From an uncultured Opitutia bacterium (GTDB lineage Bacteria; Verrucomicrobiota; Verrucomicrobiia; Opitutales; UBA953): a stretch of DNA of 7,278 bases. The position numbers and the translations under genes are program-made. The DNA is taken from the NCBI GenBank assembly GCA_903882335.1, contig CAIRWP010000279.1:1-7278 (forward strand), written 5' to 3'. This document shows positions 1 to 6,203 of the stretch, piece after piece; positions within the stretch are counted from its first letter, which is position 1; each line of letters opens with the position of its first letter. A model generated the notes under the pieces. The model was not told the origin of the DNA, made no database searches, and worked only from the letters and a program-made list of their open reading frames with translations.

Positions 1-2
1 AG

Positions 3-455
3 CGCTCCTACGACGCGCTGGTGCTCTTCTCCGACTTCCAGGATGGAGTGACGCAGTACCGCATCAAGGGAGAGAAGGCCGAGACCAACGTCCAGGGCGG
101 CGGCTACCCCATCATTTATTACGACGGCGTGCGCGCCGACGTGGCCCGCGGCAACGACACCCGTAAGCCGACCGAGCGGCGCTGGGAGGAGGAGTGGCTC
201 AAGTCCTTCTCCGATGCCAAGGACGGCAAGGGCCCGCGTCTTTATTGTTTCTCGACCGAGGTCGAACCGCAGCAGCTGCTCTCCAAGTGTGTCGTCGCTT
301 CGGGTGGCCAGATCAAGATGGTGACCTGGCTCAAGACCGGCGGTCAGCCGCCTGCGGACCCGACCCCCGCCGCCGGCGATCCCGCCGCGGCCGGCGCCGC
401 TCCCGCCGCCGGGGTGCCTCTGCCCGCCGCCAAAGGTTACAAGCCCCCGCGCTGA
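3..455 (+). CDS. VWA-like protein, C-terminal part (5' end outside window)
   Basis: This is the last 150 residues of a longer protein; the reading frame is open to the left edge, and the GTG at 21 is internal to a conserved stretch, so it is not taken as a start. The fragment begins with YDALVLFSDFQDG, which matches residues 259-271 of the complete gene at 528-1613, and similarity continues through the RWE, WL, GPRLY, PQ-LL and ASGG positions to the end of the domain. By that homology it is the C-terminal half of a von Willebrand A-like domain; the Asp of the FSD segment is the likely late MIDAS-type metal ligand. It differs from its neighbour by an insertion of about seven residues after the FSDFQDG region and by a tail of about 40 residues rich in Pro and Ala. 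The gene ends just before a strong terminator. Exact function and full length are not visible here. Confidence 0.85.
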   Translation, partial: RSYDALVLFSDFQDGVTQYRIKGEKAETNVQGGGYPIIYYDGVRADVARGNDTRKPTERRWEEEWLKSFSDAKDGKGPRLYCFSTEVEPQQLLSKCVVASGGQIKMVTWLKTGGQPPADPTPAAGDPAAAGAAPAAGVPLPAAKGYKPPR

Positions 456-481
456 GGTCGCCCCCTCAGGTGATGGACTCC

Positions 482-511
482 AAGGCCCGGCGCTTGCCGG
501 GCCTTCGTTTT
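482..511 (+). terminator. Rho-independent terminator after the first VWA-like gene
   Basis: A perfect 10-bp stem (482-491 pairing with 496-505, arms AAGGCCCGGC and GCCGGGCCTT) closes a 4-base GCTT loop and is followed by CGTTTT. It lies 26 bases after the stop at 455 and points along the plus strand. There is no A-run on the left side that would make it work well in the other direction. It ends only 16 bases before the ATG of the next gene, so it separates the two tandem VWA genes transcriptionally unless it is read through. Confidence 0.87.
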
Positions 512-527
512 GCCTAGGCTGGGAGGG

Positions 528-1613
528 ATGTCGTCCGCTGCCCCCTTGCTCGCCGTCCGCCGAGCCCCGCGTTCGTGGCGGGGCTTCCTTGCCTCCTTGT
601 TGGTCCACGTCGGCCTGGTCGCCCTGGCCACCTGGTTCGTCGTGTCCCGGACCACGCCGGACCCGCCGCGACCCGATCCCACGGTCTTCGCGGTCGCCGG
701 CGGGCGGGAAGCCGGTGCCGGAATCCCTGTCCGGCGGGCAACGCCGCCGGCCCGGCCGGTGGCGCCTCTGCGTCGTATCGCCGTGGCTGGCCCAAGCAGC
801 GTGACCCTGCCCGACTTGCCGGCGGCGAGCGCCTTGGGCGGCCCGGCGGAGTCCTCCGGGCTTTCTGGCCGGTCGGGGCTTGGCGGGGGCCGCGGCTTCG
901 CCGGCGGGTCGGGCGCGGGCCTCGGCGTCGGCCAAGGCCTCGCCGCGGGCTTCGTCGGCAAGCCGGTCCTCGGCGCGACCATCCGGGCCCTGAAGGTCGC
1001 CGTCTACCTCGATTGCTCCGGCTCGATGAAGCCGTACCTCGAGCGCGTCGACGCCGAGATCCGGAAGCAGTTCCCAGACGCCGACGTGTTCCGCTTCGAC
1101 GGCGCCCGCGTGGTGGCCTTGGACGACGCCATCGTGCACGGCCGGCATTTCCGCGGCGAGGCTCCGAGGCTGCGCGAGGGCCCCACCGAGACCGTGGTGG
1201 CGACGCTCACGTCGGCGGGGCAGCGCCTGCAGGCGAAGATCTGCGAGGCGTGCGAGAAGGGCTCGCTCGGCGCGTGGCTCGACCGGCTACTCGCCGAGCC
1301 CTACGACGCCCTCGTCGTGTTCTCGGATTTCCAGGACGGGGTCCGCATCTACGAGGAGGGGGCCAAGGGCGCCCCGCACTTGATCTACTCGGACAGCGCC
1401 TACCACCGGGTGAACCAACGCAAGGCCCCGAGCTACCGGTGGGAGCGCGCCTGGCTCGAGGCCTTTGGCCGAGCCGACCGCCACCAAGGTCCCCGACTCT
1501 ACCTCTACAGCATCCAGACCACGCCGCAGGCCTTCCTCCTGCGGTGCGTCCAAGCCTCCGGAGGCGCCGCGGTCGACGTCGGGTGGCTGCGCTCCGGCCG
1601 CCGGGGCCGTTGA
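528..1613 (+). CDS. TonB-like membrane-anchored VWA-domain protein
   Basis: A 361-residue protein. Residues 1-19 are short and basic (RRAPRSWR), followed by one hydrophobic helix at about 20-39, so the protein is predicted N-in with the rest periplasmic. The helix contains SLLVH (S23, H27), the SxxxH pattern of the TonB anchor, and is followed by a Pro-rich stretch (41-100) and a Gly-rich tether (about 111-142). A VWA domain follows: strand KVAVYL, then DCSGSM (D162, S164, S166), the canonical DxSxS metal-ion-dependent adhesion site, and a second acidic strand FSDFQDG (265-271). A CEAC pair (C239, C242) lies between them. VWA domains generally bind protein partners through a metal ion; the partner here is unknown. 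ATG 528 was chosen because it directly precedes the basic/hydrophobic anchor; GGGAGG (521-526) sits just one base before it, which is unusually tight. The upstream fragment is a paralogue. No substrate or pathway can be assigned. Confidence 0.87.
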   Translation: MSSAAPLLAVRRAPRSWRGFLASLLVHVGLVALATWFVVSRTTPDPPRPDPTVFAVAGGREAGAGIPVRRATPPARPVAPLRRIAVAGPSSVTLPDLPAASALGGPAESSGLSGRSGLGGGRGFAGGSGAGLGVGQGLAAGFVGKPVLGATIRALKVAVYLDCSGSMKPYLERVDAEIRKQFPDADVFRFDGARVVALDDAIVHGRHFRGEAPRLREGPTETVVATLTSAGQRLQAKICEACEKGSLGAWLDRLLAEPYDALVVFSDFQDGVRIYEEGAKGAPHLIYSDSAYHRVNQRKAPSYRWERAWLEAFGRADRHQGPRLYLYSIQTTPQAFLLRCVQASGGAAVDVGWLRSGRRGR

Positions 1614-1658
1614 TGCCTTGGCGGTTGCACCGGGCAGGGAGCCGGCTTGGATGGAGCC

Positions 1659-2078
1659 ATGGCCCCTTTCACCGTCGAGCACCGCGCCCAATTCGCCGAC
1701 ACGGACGCCGCGGGTATCGTGCACTTCACGACGATCCTTTTCTGGGTCGAGGCCACGGAGGAGGCGCTCTTCCGCGAGTTGGGCCTGCCGTTCCTGAAGG
1801 CCGACGGCGCCAAGCTCAGCGGCTTCCCGCGCGTGCGGGTGGAGTGCGACTACCTTTCGCCGGTGCACCGCGGCGAGGTCGTGGCGGTGACGCTCACGCC
1901 GGTCGAGATCGGCGACAAGAAGCTGGTCTGGGGCTTCGTCGCGCAGGTCGGTGACCGCCCGGTCGCCAAGGGCGCCTTGACCACCGTCTACGCCTGGCGG
2001 GAAGGGCAGGGTCCCATGTCGGCCGCGCTCGTGCCGCTCGAGATCAAGACGGCGCTGCAGAAGCGCTTCGGCGTGTGA
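1659..2078 (+). CDS. YbgC/4HBT-type acyl-CoA thioesterase
   Basis: A 139-residue single hot-dog-fold protein of the usual length for the YbgC/4-hydroxybenzoyl-CoA thioesterase family, which hydrolyses acyl-CoA thioesters in the cytoplasm. The N-terminal segment QFADTDAAGIVHF (11-23) carries the family's acidic active-site region (D14/D16) and G19 and H22, followed by the long hot-dog helix with E31. The strand pattern VRVECDYLSPVHRGE (59-73) is the typical second motif. ATG 1659 is preferred over TTG 1647 because it starts right before the first strand; GGAG (1653-1656) is close to it and a GGGA lies further upstream (1637-1640). It sits 45 bases after the VWA gene with no terminator between, and its TGA overlaps the ATG of the next gene. 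The chain length or aromatic nature of the acyl group cannot be read from the sequence. Confidence 0.88.
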   Translation: MAPFTVEHRAQFADTDAAGIVHFTTILFWVEATEEALFRELGLPFLKADGAKLSGFPRVRVECDYLSPVHRGEVVAVTLTPVEIGDKKLVWGFVAQVGDRPVAKGALTTVYAWREGQGPMSAALVPLEIKTALQKRFGV

Positions 2079-3469
2079 TGATAGCGGCTCCGAACCAGTC
2101 GGGCACGGTCTCGCGGTTCGGTCTGGCCATCGTCCTCGGCTGCGCCTTGTTCTGGTCAGCCATCAGTCTGCCGTTCGGTCCTTTGCATGCGGACGAGGCC
2201 GTGCAGTGGTCCTTGGCCAAGGAACTTTCGGAGGGAACGCCCTATAGTACGCATCAGGACAAGTTCCATGGACCGACGCTGGCCACGGCGCTGCTCATCT
2301 CCGCCAAGATAACCGGGACCGCGCCGGTGGATATGAGCGAACAATACCTGCGCAGCGTCGTCGCGGTCTTCCTTGGGCTCATGGCGGCGGCGGCCTTGAT
2401 CCTCCCCGGGGTGGGCAAGGGGCCGCGTTATGTCACGGCGGCCTTCATCGTATTGACCGGAGGGTGTACGCCTTTCGGCTATTACTTCGTCCAGGAGATG
2501 CTCTTGGCGGCGGGCTTCATCTGGGGCGTCGCCTTGTGGCTACGCGCGGAAGGGTCGCCGGCCTCCTCTCGCTGGTGGCTGCTCTCCGGCGGGGCGTTCG
2601 GCTTCGCCCTCGCCTGCAAGGTCACCGCGGCGGCTTACCTTTTCCTCTTCATCGTGGCTTTGCTGCTGCTCCGTCGCTTCGTCCCCGATCGCCGCTGGCT
2701 TCGCTTTGGCGGCGGCCTGATCGCCTCCTGGGCCTTTTTCCAGTCCGTCGGCTTCACGGACCTCCCTGGCTTGAAGACCTGGTGGCTGCAGCTGGCGCGT
2801 TCGTTGGGCGTAGCGAGCGGCCAATCCGAAGACACCTTGCTCGCCGTCAGCCTGACCCCCTGGCTCTGGGCGGCGCTGTGGCTCGTGGTTTTCGCGCTGG
2901 CCCGCCCGGGCTTATCCCGCGTTGCTTGGCGGAGTCGGCACGAAGCGGACCTGCCCTGTATGGTCGCCGCGCTGATCTACTTATTCCACCTCGCCTTGCC
3001 CTATAAGACGCCCTGGCTCCTCCTCGTGGTCTTTTCGCTGCCCCTGACGCTCGCGTTGCCCTATCTGCTGGCCGGAGGGACCGTGCGGGCGGTCGTTCTC
3101 GCGCCCACCTTGATGACGGTCGCCTTGCTGGCTAGGGGATCGCTGTCCGACCACACGCCGACGTCGCTCGCGGTCCGCCCCTTCAAGCAACAGGTCGCCG
3201 ACCTGGCCAAGGCTTACGGCGATAAGTTCTATATCGCCGTGGACGGCGGGCATTATTGGCCCCTCCCGTATTACCTCAGGCACTATCCGGTCGGTTACGG
3301 CGACTTCCCGGAGGCCGCCAAGGCGCCCCTTCGCCTGATTCCGGCGACCGACTACAGTGAGCCTCGCGTACCTGGCTATGCGGTCTCATCCTTGGTGCTT
3401 CGCGCGGGCGGCGATCGCTACTGGGTGCTGATTGCCAAAGCCCATGAAAGCGTTTTCATGGGAAAATAA
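2078..3469 (+). CDS. Multi-pass membrane protein, GT-C/Agl23-like (TIGR03663-like)
   Basis: A 463-residue integral membrane protein with about nine or ten hydrophobic segments (for example 14-32, 92-111, 117-130, 140-155, 167-198, 211-225, 259-275, 293-307, 312-333, 335-352) and a soluble C-terminal part. Shortly after the first helix lies HADEA (37-41), the acidic loop motif common in GT-C enzymes of the GT39/PMT type, which move sugars from polyprenyl-phosphate donors on the outer face of the membrane. KFHGPTL (62-68), YKTPWL (309-314) and HYWPLPYYLR (392-401) resemble, from memory, motifs of the Agl23 'flippase activity-associated' family. ATG 2078 overlaps the thioesterase stop in a TGATG junction; GTG 2075 would add one residue. 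The coding sequence uses TTG for Leu and TAT for Tyr visibly more than its neighbours. A glycosyl-transfer role is likely but the acceptor is unknown. Confidence 0.72.
   Translation: MIAAPNQSGTVSRFGLAIVLGCALFWSAISLPFGPLHADEAVQWSLAKELSEGTPYSTHQDKFHGPTLATALLISAKITGTAPVDMSEQYLRSVVAVFLGLMAAAALILPGVGKGPRYVTAAFIVLTGGCTPFGYYFVQEMLLAAGFIWGVALWLRAEGSPASSRWWLLSGGAFGFALACKVTAAAYLFLFIVALLLLRRFVPDRRWLRFGGGLIASWAFFQSVGFTDLPGLKTWWLQLARSLGVASGQSEDTLLAVSLTPWLWAALWLVVFALARPGLSRVAWRSRHEADLPCMVAALIYLFHLALPYKTPWLLLVVFSLPLTLALPYLLAGGTVRAVVLAPTLMTVALLARGSLSDHTPTSLAVRPFKQQVADLAKAYGDKFYIAVDGGHYWPLPYYLRHYPVGYGDFPEAAKAPLRLIPATDYSEPRVPGYAVSSLVLRAGGDRYWVLIAKAHESVFMGK
3441..3462 (+). promoter_or_regulatory. Perfect hairpin at the end of the Agl23-like gene, before the ApbE-like start
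   Basis: CCCATGAAA (3441-3449) pairs fully with TTTCATGGG (3454-3462) around a GCGT loop: 9 bp with no mismatch. It lies within the last codons of the membrane-protein gene and ends 10 bases before ATG 3473. It is followed by AAAATAAG rather than a T-run, so it is not a plus-strand terminator. The only GGGA-like ribosome-binding sequence for the next gene (3460-3463) is inside the 3' arm, so the fold could hide it until ribosomes finishing the upstream gene open it. The function is inferred; the pairing is seen directly. Confidence 0.5.
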
Positions 3470-3472
3470 GCC

Positions 3473-4384
3473 ATGAGCAGCCAGCCGACCATCCACAACT
3501 TCTCGCACGAGGCGATGCGCACCCGCTTCTGGCTGCGCATCGCCGACGAGGACGCGGGCTACGCCAAGAGCGCGTCCGAGGGGCTCTTCCATTTCCTCGA
3601 CGACCTGGACTTCCAGATCGAGGCCGGACACGACAGCGGCCCGATCACGTCGATCAACGGCATGCCCGAGGGCGCCCTCGTCACGGCGTCCGACCACGTC
3701 CGCGCCCTTTGGGATTTCTCCCAGAACCTGCGCGAGGAGACGGGCAAGGCCTTCGATGTCTCCGCCGGCAAGCTCTTCAAGTACTGGGAGGCCCGCGGCG
3801 ACACCGTGCCCAATCCTGACGACGCCGAGTGGACCCGCCTGTGGGCGGACTACCAGGAAGGCTCGTTCGTCCTCGATGGCGCGCAGTTCACCTGCGTGAA
3901 GGCCGGGGCGGCGATCGATTTCGGCGCCATCACCCGCGGCTACGCCCTCGACCGCATGGCCGAGCTGCTCGAGAACAACTGGGGCATCCACCGCGCCCTG
4001 CTCATGGCCGGCGGGAGCGCCGCGCTCGCGCTCGACCCGCCCGGCGACGCCAACGGCTGGCGCCTCGGCGTCGGCGACCGCTCGGAGATCAAACTCTGCC
4101 GCTTCGCGCTGGCCAGCAAATCGAACGCCAAGCGCCCCGCCCACCTGCTCGACCTCCGGCAAGGCTCGCCCGTAACCTTGCCCGCCCCGGTCCGCTCCAT
4201 CTGCACCAGCGCGATGGAGGCCGAAGGCGTCGCGATGGCCGCCGCGGTGCTCTCCCCGGCGGAGGTCGGCGAACTTGTCAACCTGGGTTGCAGCCGCGGG
4301 GCGTGGTTGCCGGATGGTTCCCGCCACGGTTCGGTGGCCTACTTCGAGGTGACCGACCGGCCGGCCCCGGAGGCGGCTACCTGA
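3473..4384 (+). CDS. ApbE-like protein (FAD:protein FMN transferase family), divergent active site
   Basis: A 303-residue protein with the ordered landmarks of ApbE, which attaches FMN to Ser/Thr of target proteins: HEAMRT (12-17, for the usual H-x-MGT), ITSINGM (58-64), TGKAFDVSAG (90-99), AIDFGAITRGYALD (147-160), MAGGS (178-182), HLLDLRQGSP (224-233) and AMEAEGVAMAAAVL (247-260). Several key positions differ: Gly to Arg in MGT, Lys to Arg in the usual KGYAVD, Pro missing from the DPxTG region, and in the ADGxxT metal segment Asp is Glu251 and the Thr position is Met255. Unlike most exported ApbE lipoproteins there is no signal peptide or lipobox, so it should be cytoplasmic. The start follows the upstream stop by 3 bases, indicating an operon. 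The family assignment is firm, but FMN transferase activity is uncertain. Its 3' end overlaps the convergent gene by 8 bases. Confidence 0.82.
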   Translation: MSSQPTIHNFSHEAMRTRFWLRIADEDAGYAKSASEGLFHFLDDLDFQIEAGHDSGPITSINGMPEGALVTASDHVRALWDFSQNLREETGKAFDVSAGKLFKYWEARGDTVPNPDDAEWTRLWADYQEGSFVLDGAQFTCVKAGAAIDFGAITRGYALDRMAELLENNWGIHRALLMAGGSAALALDPPGDANGWRLGVGDRSEIKLCRFALASKSNAKRPAHLLDLRQGSPVTLPAPVRSICTSAMEAEGVAMAAAVLSPAEVGELVNLGCSRGAWLPDGSRHGSVAYFEVTDRPAPEAAT

Positions 4385-6149
4385 GCAGGCGGTCGATGTC
4401 GTCGAGCAGCCGCTCGCGGTCGCCCGAGAACAGGTAGGTGTCCGAACCCAGGCGGCGCGCGGCCAGCTGCAGGATCTCCTTGGGCGGACGGCGCGTGGCC
4501 ATCAGCCGGCGGAGGTAGACCTCAAGGTCGGCGGAGATCCGCTCATGCTCGAGCTTGAGCCGGACGATCTGCATCAGGATGGCCTGGTTCTGCTCGTTCT
4601 GGATATGGGTCTGGATGAGCATCGCGTCGGCCTCGTCGAAGCGTTGCGCGGCGATCAGCTTGCGGGCCGCGTTGAGCAGCAGCTGGGGCGGGACGTTGCG
4701 GTTCTGGATCAGTTTGCGCAGGTTGATCGACCCGATGTCCGCCTGACCGTCGGCGAAGTAGGCCAGCATCCGCAGCGCTTCGAAGGCCAGCGTCGTCTCC
4801 GCGGTCCAATGGACGCGGCCGGGCTGGCGGTACAGTTCGTCGACCAGGGCGATGGCCTCCCGCGGCCGGCCGGCGGCGATGAGCGCCTCGGTGAACGTAA
4901 GCACGAAATTCAGCTGGTTGGGGAACCGGCGCTCCTCGGCCAAACGGCGTAGACGCTCCGCGAGCGGGACGTCCGCCGCGGCCGCCGCATGGCGCGCCAG
5001 TTCCATCATCGGCTGGTCCAGGCTGCCGAAATCGCCGATCACCTGCTCGATGAGTCGCCGCCGCTCGTCCGCCTTCGCGGGGCCGGGCAGCAGGTTGAGC
5101 AGCTGGATCCGCACGCTGGCCAGGGCGCGGCGGTCCAGTGGCGGCGGGGCCGAGACGAGGTTGTTCTGGATCAGGTCGAGGCAGTCGCGGGCGGCGTCCA
5201 GCCGGCCTTCCTCCTTGAGCCAGCCCGCCTTGATCTCGAGCAGGCGGTTCACGGTCGGGTAGCGGCTGAGCGCCGAGGAGATCAGCTCGAGGGCGCCCGC
5301 GCGCTCGCCGCTTTCCCAGAGCAGCTGGCACTTCAGCAGAAAACCTTCGGCGGTCGCCTCGAGGCCGTGGCGGGCGATGCTGTCCGCGCAGCCGGCGAAG
5401 TCACCGCGCAGCAGCTGGGTCTGGGCCTGGGCGATCTGCAGGTCGCCGCGGACGGCGGGGGAAAGGTCGGGGCGGGGCAGGTATTTCTCGGCCGCCGCGA
5501 GGATGCGCCGATCCTGGTCGAGCATCGAGCAACGGCGGAGGTAGAAGCGGAAATGCTCCTGGTCCTCCGCGGCGAACTCCAGCGACTCCTCCAGCAGCTG
5601 GTAGGCGTCGTCGGGTCGGCCGAACGCGAAGAACAGGTTCGCGCACATCCGCTGCGCCTCGAGGTTGGCGGGGGCCAGGCTCGCTCCGGTGCCGATGTAT
5701 TTCGAGAACTCCGCGTAGTCCTGGCGGTCGTAGGCGGCCTTGGCGATGCCGACGTAGTATTCGCCCTTGCGCTGGAGGTGCGCGATCCGGCCGTAGGTCT
5801 CCTGCTTGGCCAGGATCCGGGCCCGGTCGCGCAGCCGGGCCTCCTCCGGGCTGCGGAACCAGCCCATGAACCCGTTGATGAGGCTATCCGGCAGGTACAG
5901 GTACATGTCGGCCCGGCGGGTCGTCGGGATGCCGTTCATGAACTTCTGATTGAAGTGATAGGCCTCCGCCGAGAGCACCCAGGTCAAGGCGAGCGTCGCT
6001 CCCGCCACCAGGGTCACCCGTGGCCAGACCAGCCGGTAGCGGGTCTCGCGGTAGCCGACCGCGCTGACCTCGACCATGCCGAGCCACGTACGCCGAGAGG
6101 AAACCTCGGCGGGTCCCTTTCCGTAGGCATAGCCGGAATCTTCGGGCAT
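4377..6149 (-). CDS. Single-pass membrane protein with large TPR-like helical-repeat domain
   Basis: A 590-residue protein. A hydrophilic N-terminus with many basic residues (about 1-43) precedes one hydrophobic segment (about 44-63), which predicts N-in with the bulk on the periplasmic side. A conserved-looking juxtamembrane part with aromatic residues (64-98, including MYLYLPDSLINGFMGWF) leads into continuous amphipathic helices to the C-terminus. Several pairs look like tetratricopeptide repeats, for example around 135-160, 165-195, 270-300, 305-328, 415-442 and 490-515, with A-G-x2-x-A/EA and Leu patterns. TPR-like solenoids usually hold protein partners together; no catalytic motif is seen and I do not recognise a named family. 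ATG 6149 is supported by GGAGG (6164-6160) with a 10-base spacer; ATG 6077 is an alternative that keeps the membrane segment. It lies 54 bases downstream of the YyaL-like gene and is probably cotranscribed with it. Confidence 0.8.
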   Translation of the reverse strand: MPEDSGYAYGKGPAEVSSRRTWLGMVEVSAVGYRETRYRLVWPRVTLVAGATLALTWVLSAEAYHFNQKFMNGIPTTRRADMYLYLPDSLINGFMGWFRSPEEARLRDRARILAKQETYGRIAHLQRKGEYYVGIAKAAYDRQDYAEFSKYIGTGASLAPANLEAQRMCANLFFAFGRPDDAYQLLEESLEFAAEDQEHFRFYLRRCSMLDQDRRILAAAEKYLPRPDLSPAVRGDLQIAQAQTQLLRGDFAGCADSIARHGLEATAEGFLLKCQLLWESGERAGALELISSALSRYPTVNRLLEIKAGWLKEEGRLDAARDCLDLIQNNLVSAPPPLDRRALASVRIQLLNLLPGPAKADERRRLIEQVIGDFGSLDQPMMELARHAAAAADVPLAERLRRLAEERRFPNQLNFVLTFTEALIAAGRPREAIALVDELYRQPGRVHWTAETTLAFEALRMLAYFADGQADIGSINLRKLIQNRNVPPQLLLNAARKLIAAQRFDEADAMLIQTHIQNEQNQAILMQIVRLKLEHERISADLEVYLRRLMATRRPPKEILQLAARRLGSDTYLFSGDRERLLDDIDRLLR

Positions 6150-6158
6150 CGGTGATTA

Positions 6159-6179
6159 TCCTCCCTGCGGCGGGGAGGA
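6159..6179 (-). promoter_or_regulatory. Hairpin burying the ribosome-binding site of the TPR-like gene
   Basis: Read on the minus strand, TCCTCCC (6179-6173) pairs perfectly with GGGAGGA (6165-6159) across a 7-base loop. The 3' arm contains the complete Shine-Dalgarno sequence GGAGG for the start at 6149. No U-run follows (next bases TAATC), so it is not an intrinsic terminator of the upstream YyaL-like gene. A role in hiding the ribosome-binding site, and thus in coupling or regulating translation, is inferred from the geometry. Confidence 0.55.
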
Positions 6180-6203
6180 CGGGCAAGAGCGGATTCCCCC
6201 GCC

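Noticed and set aside
512..519. 8-bp palindrome GCCTAGGC just before the second VWA gene
   Set aside because: Too short and isolated to be called an operator; expected by chance at this composition.
494..520. Possible promoter TTGCCG ... TAGGCT before ATG 528
   Set aside because: The spacing is 15 bases, the -10 match is poor, and the boxes overlap the terminator stem; not enough to call.
1595..1609. Possible terminator after the second VWA gene (CGGCC / GGCCG stem)
   Set aside because: Only 5 bp, inside the coding end, and no T-run follows.
1287..1868. 193-codon minus-strand frame opposite the VWA/thioesterase region
   Set aside because: It runs antisense to conserved motifs of real genes and shows no recognisable motif; a GC-rich shadow.
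575..1954. 459-codon open frame across the VWA and thioesterase genes
   Set aside because: Its product is dominated by Arg, Pro, Gly and Ala with no domain, as expected for an out-of-phase frame in GC-rich DNA, and it conflicts with two well-supported genes.
3386..4327. 313-codon minus-strand frame opposite the ApbE-like gene
   Set aside because: Low-complexity Ala/Gly/Arg/Asp composition and no motif, while the plus strand carries clear ApbE landmarks.
4989..6155. 388-codon plus-strand frame opposite the TPR-like gene
   Set aside because: The antisense frame has no domain; the minus strand has a membrane segment, helical repeats and a good ribosome-binding site.
6159..6179. Hairpin considered as a terminator of the YyaL-like gene
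   Set aside because: No U-run on either strand; it instead covers the ribosome-binding site of the next gene.
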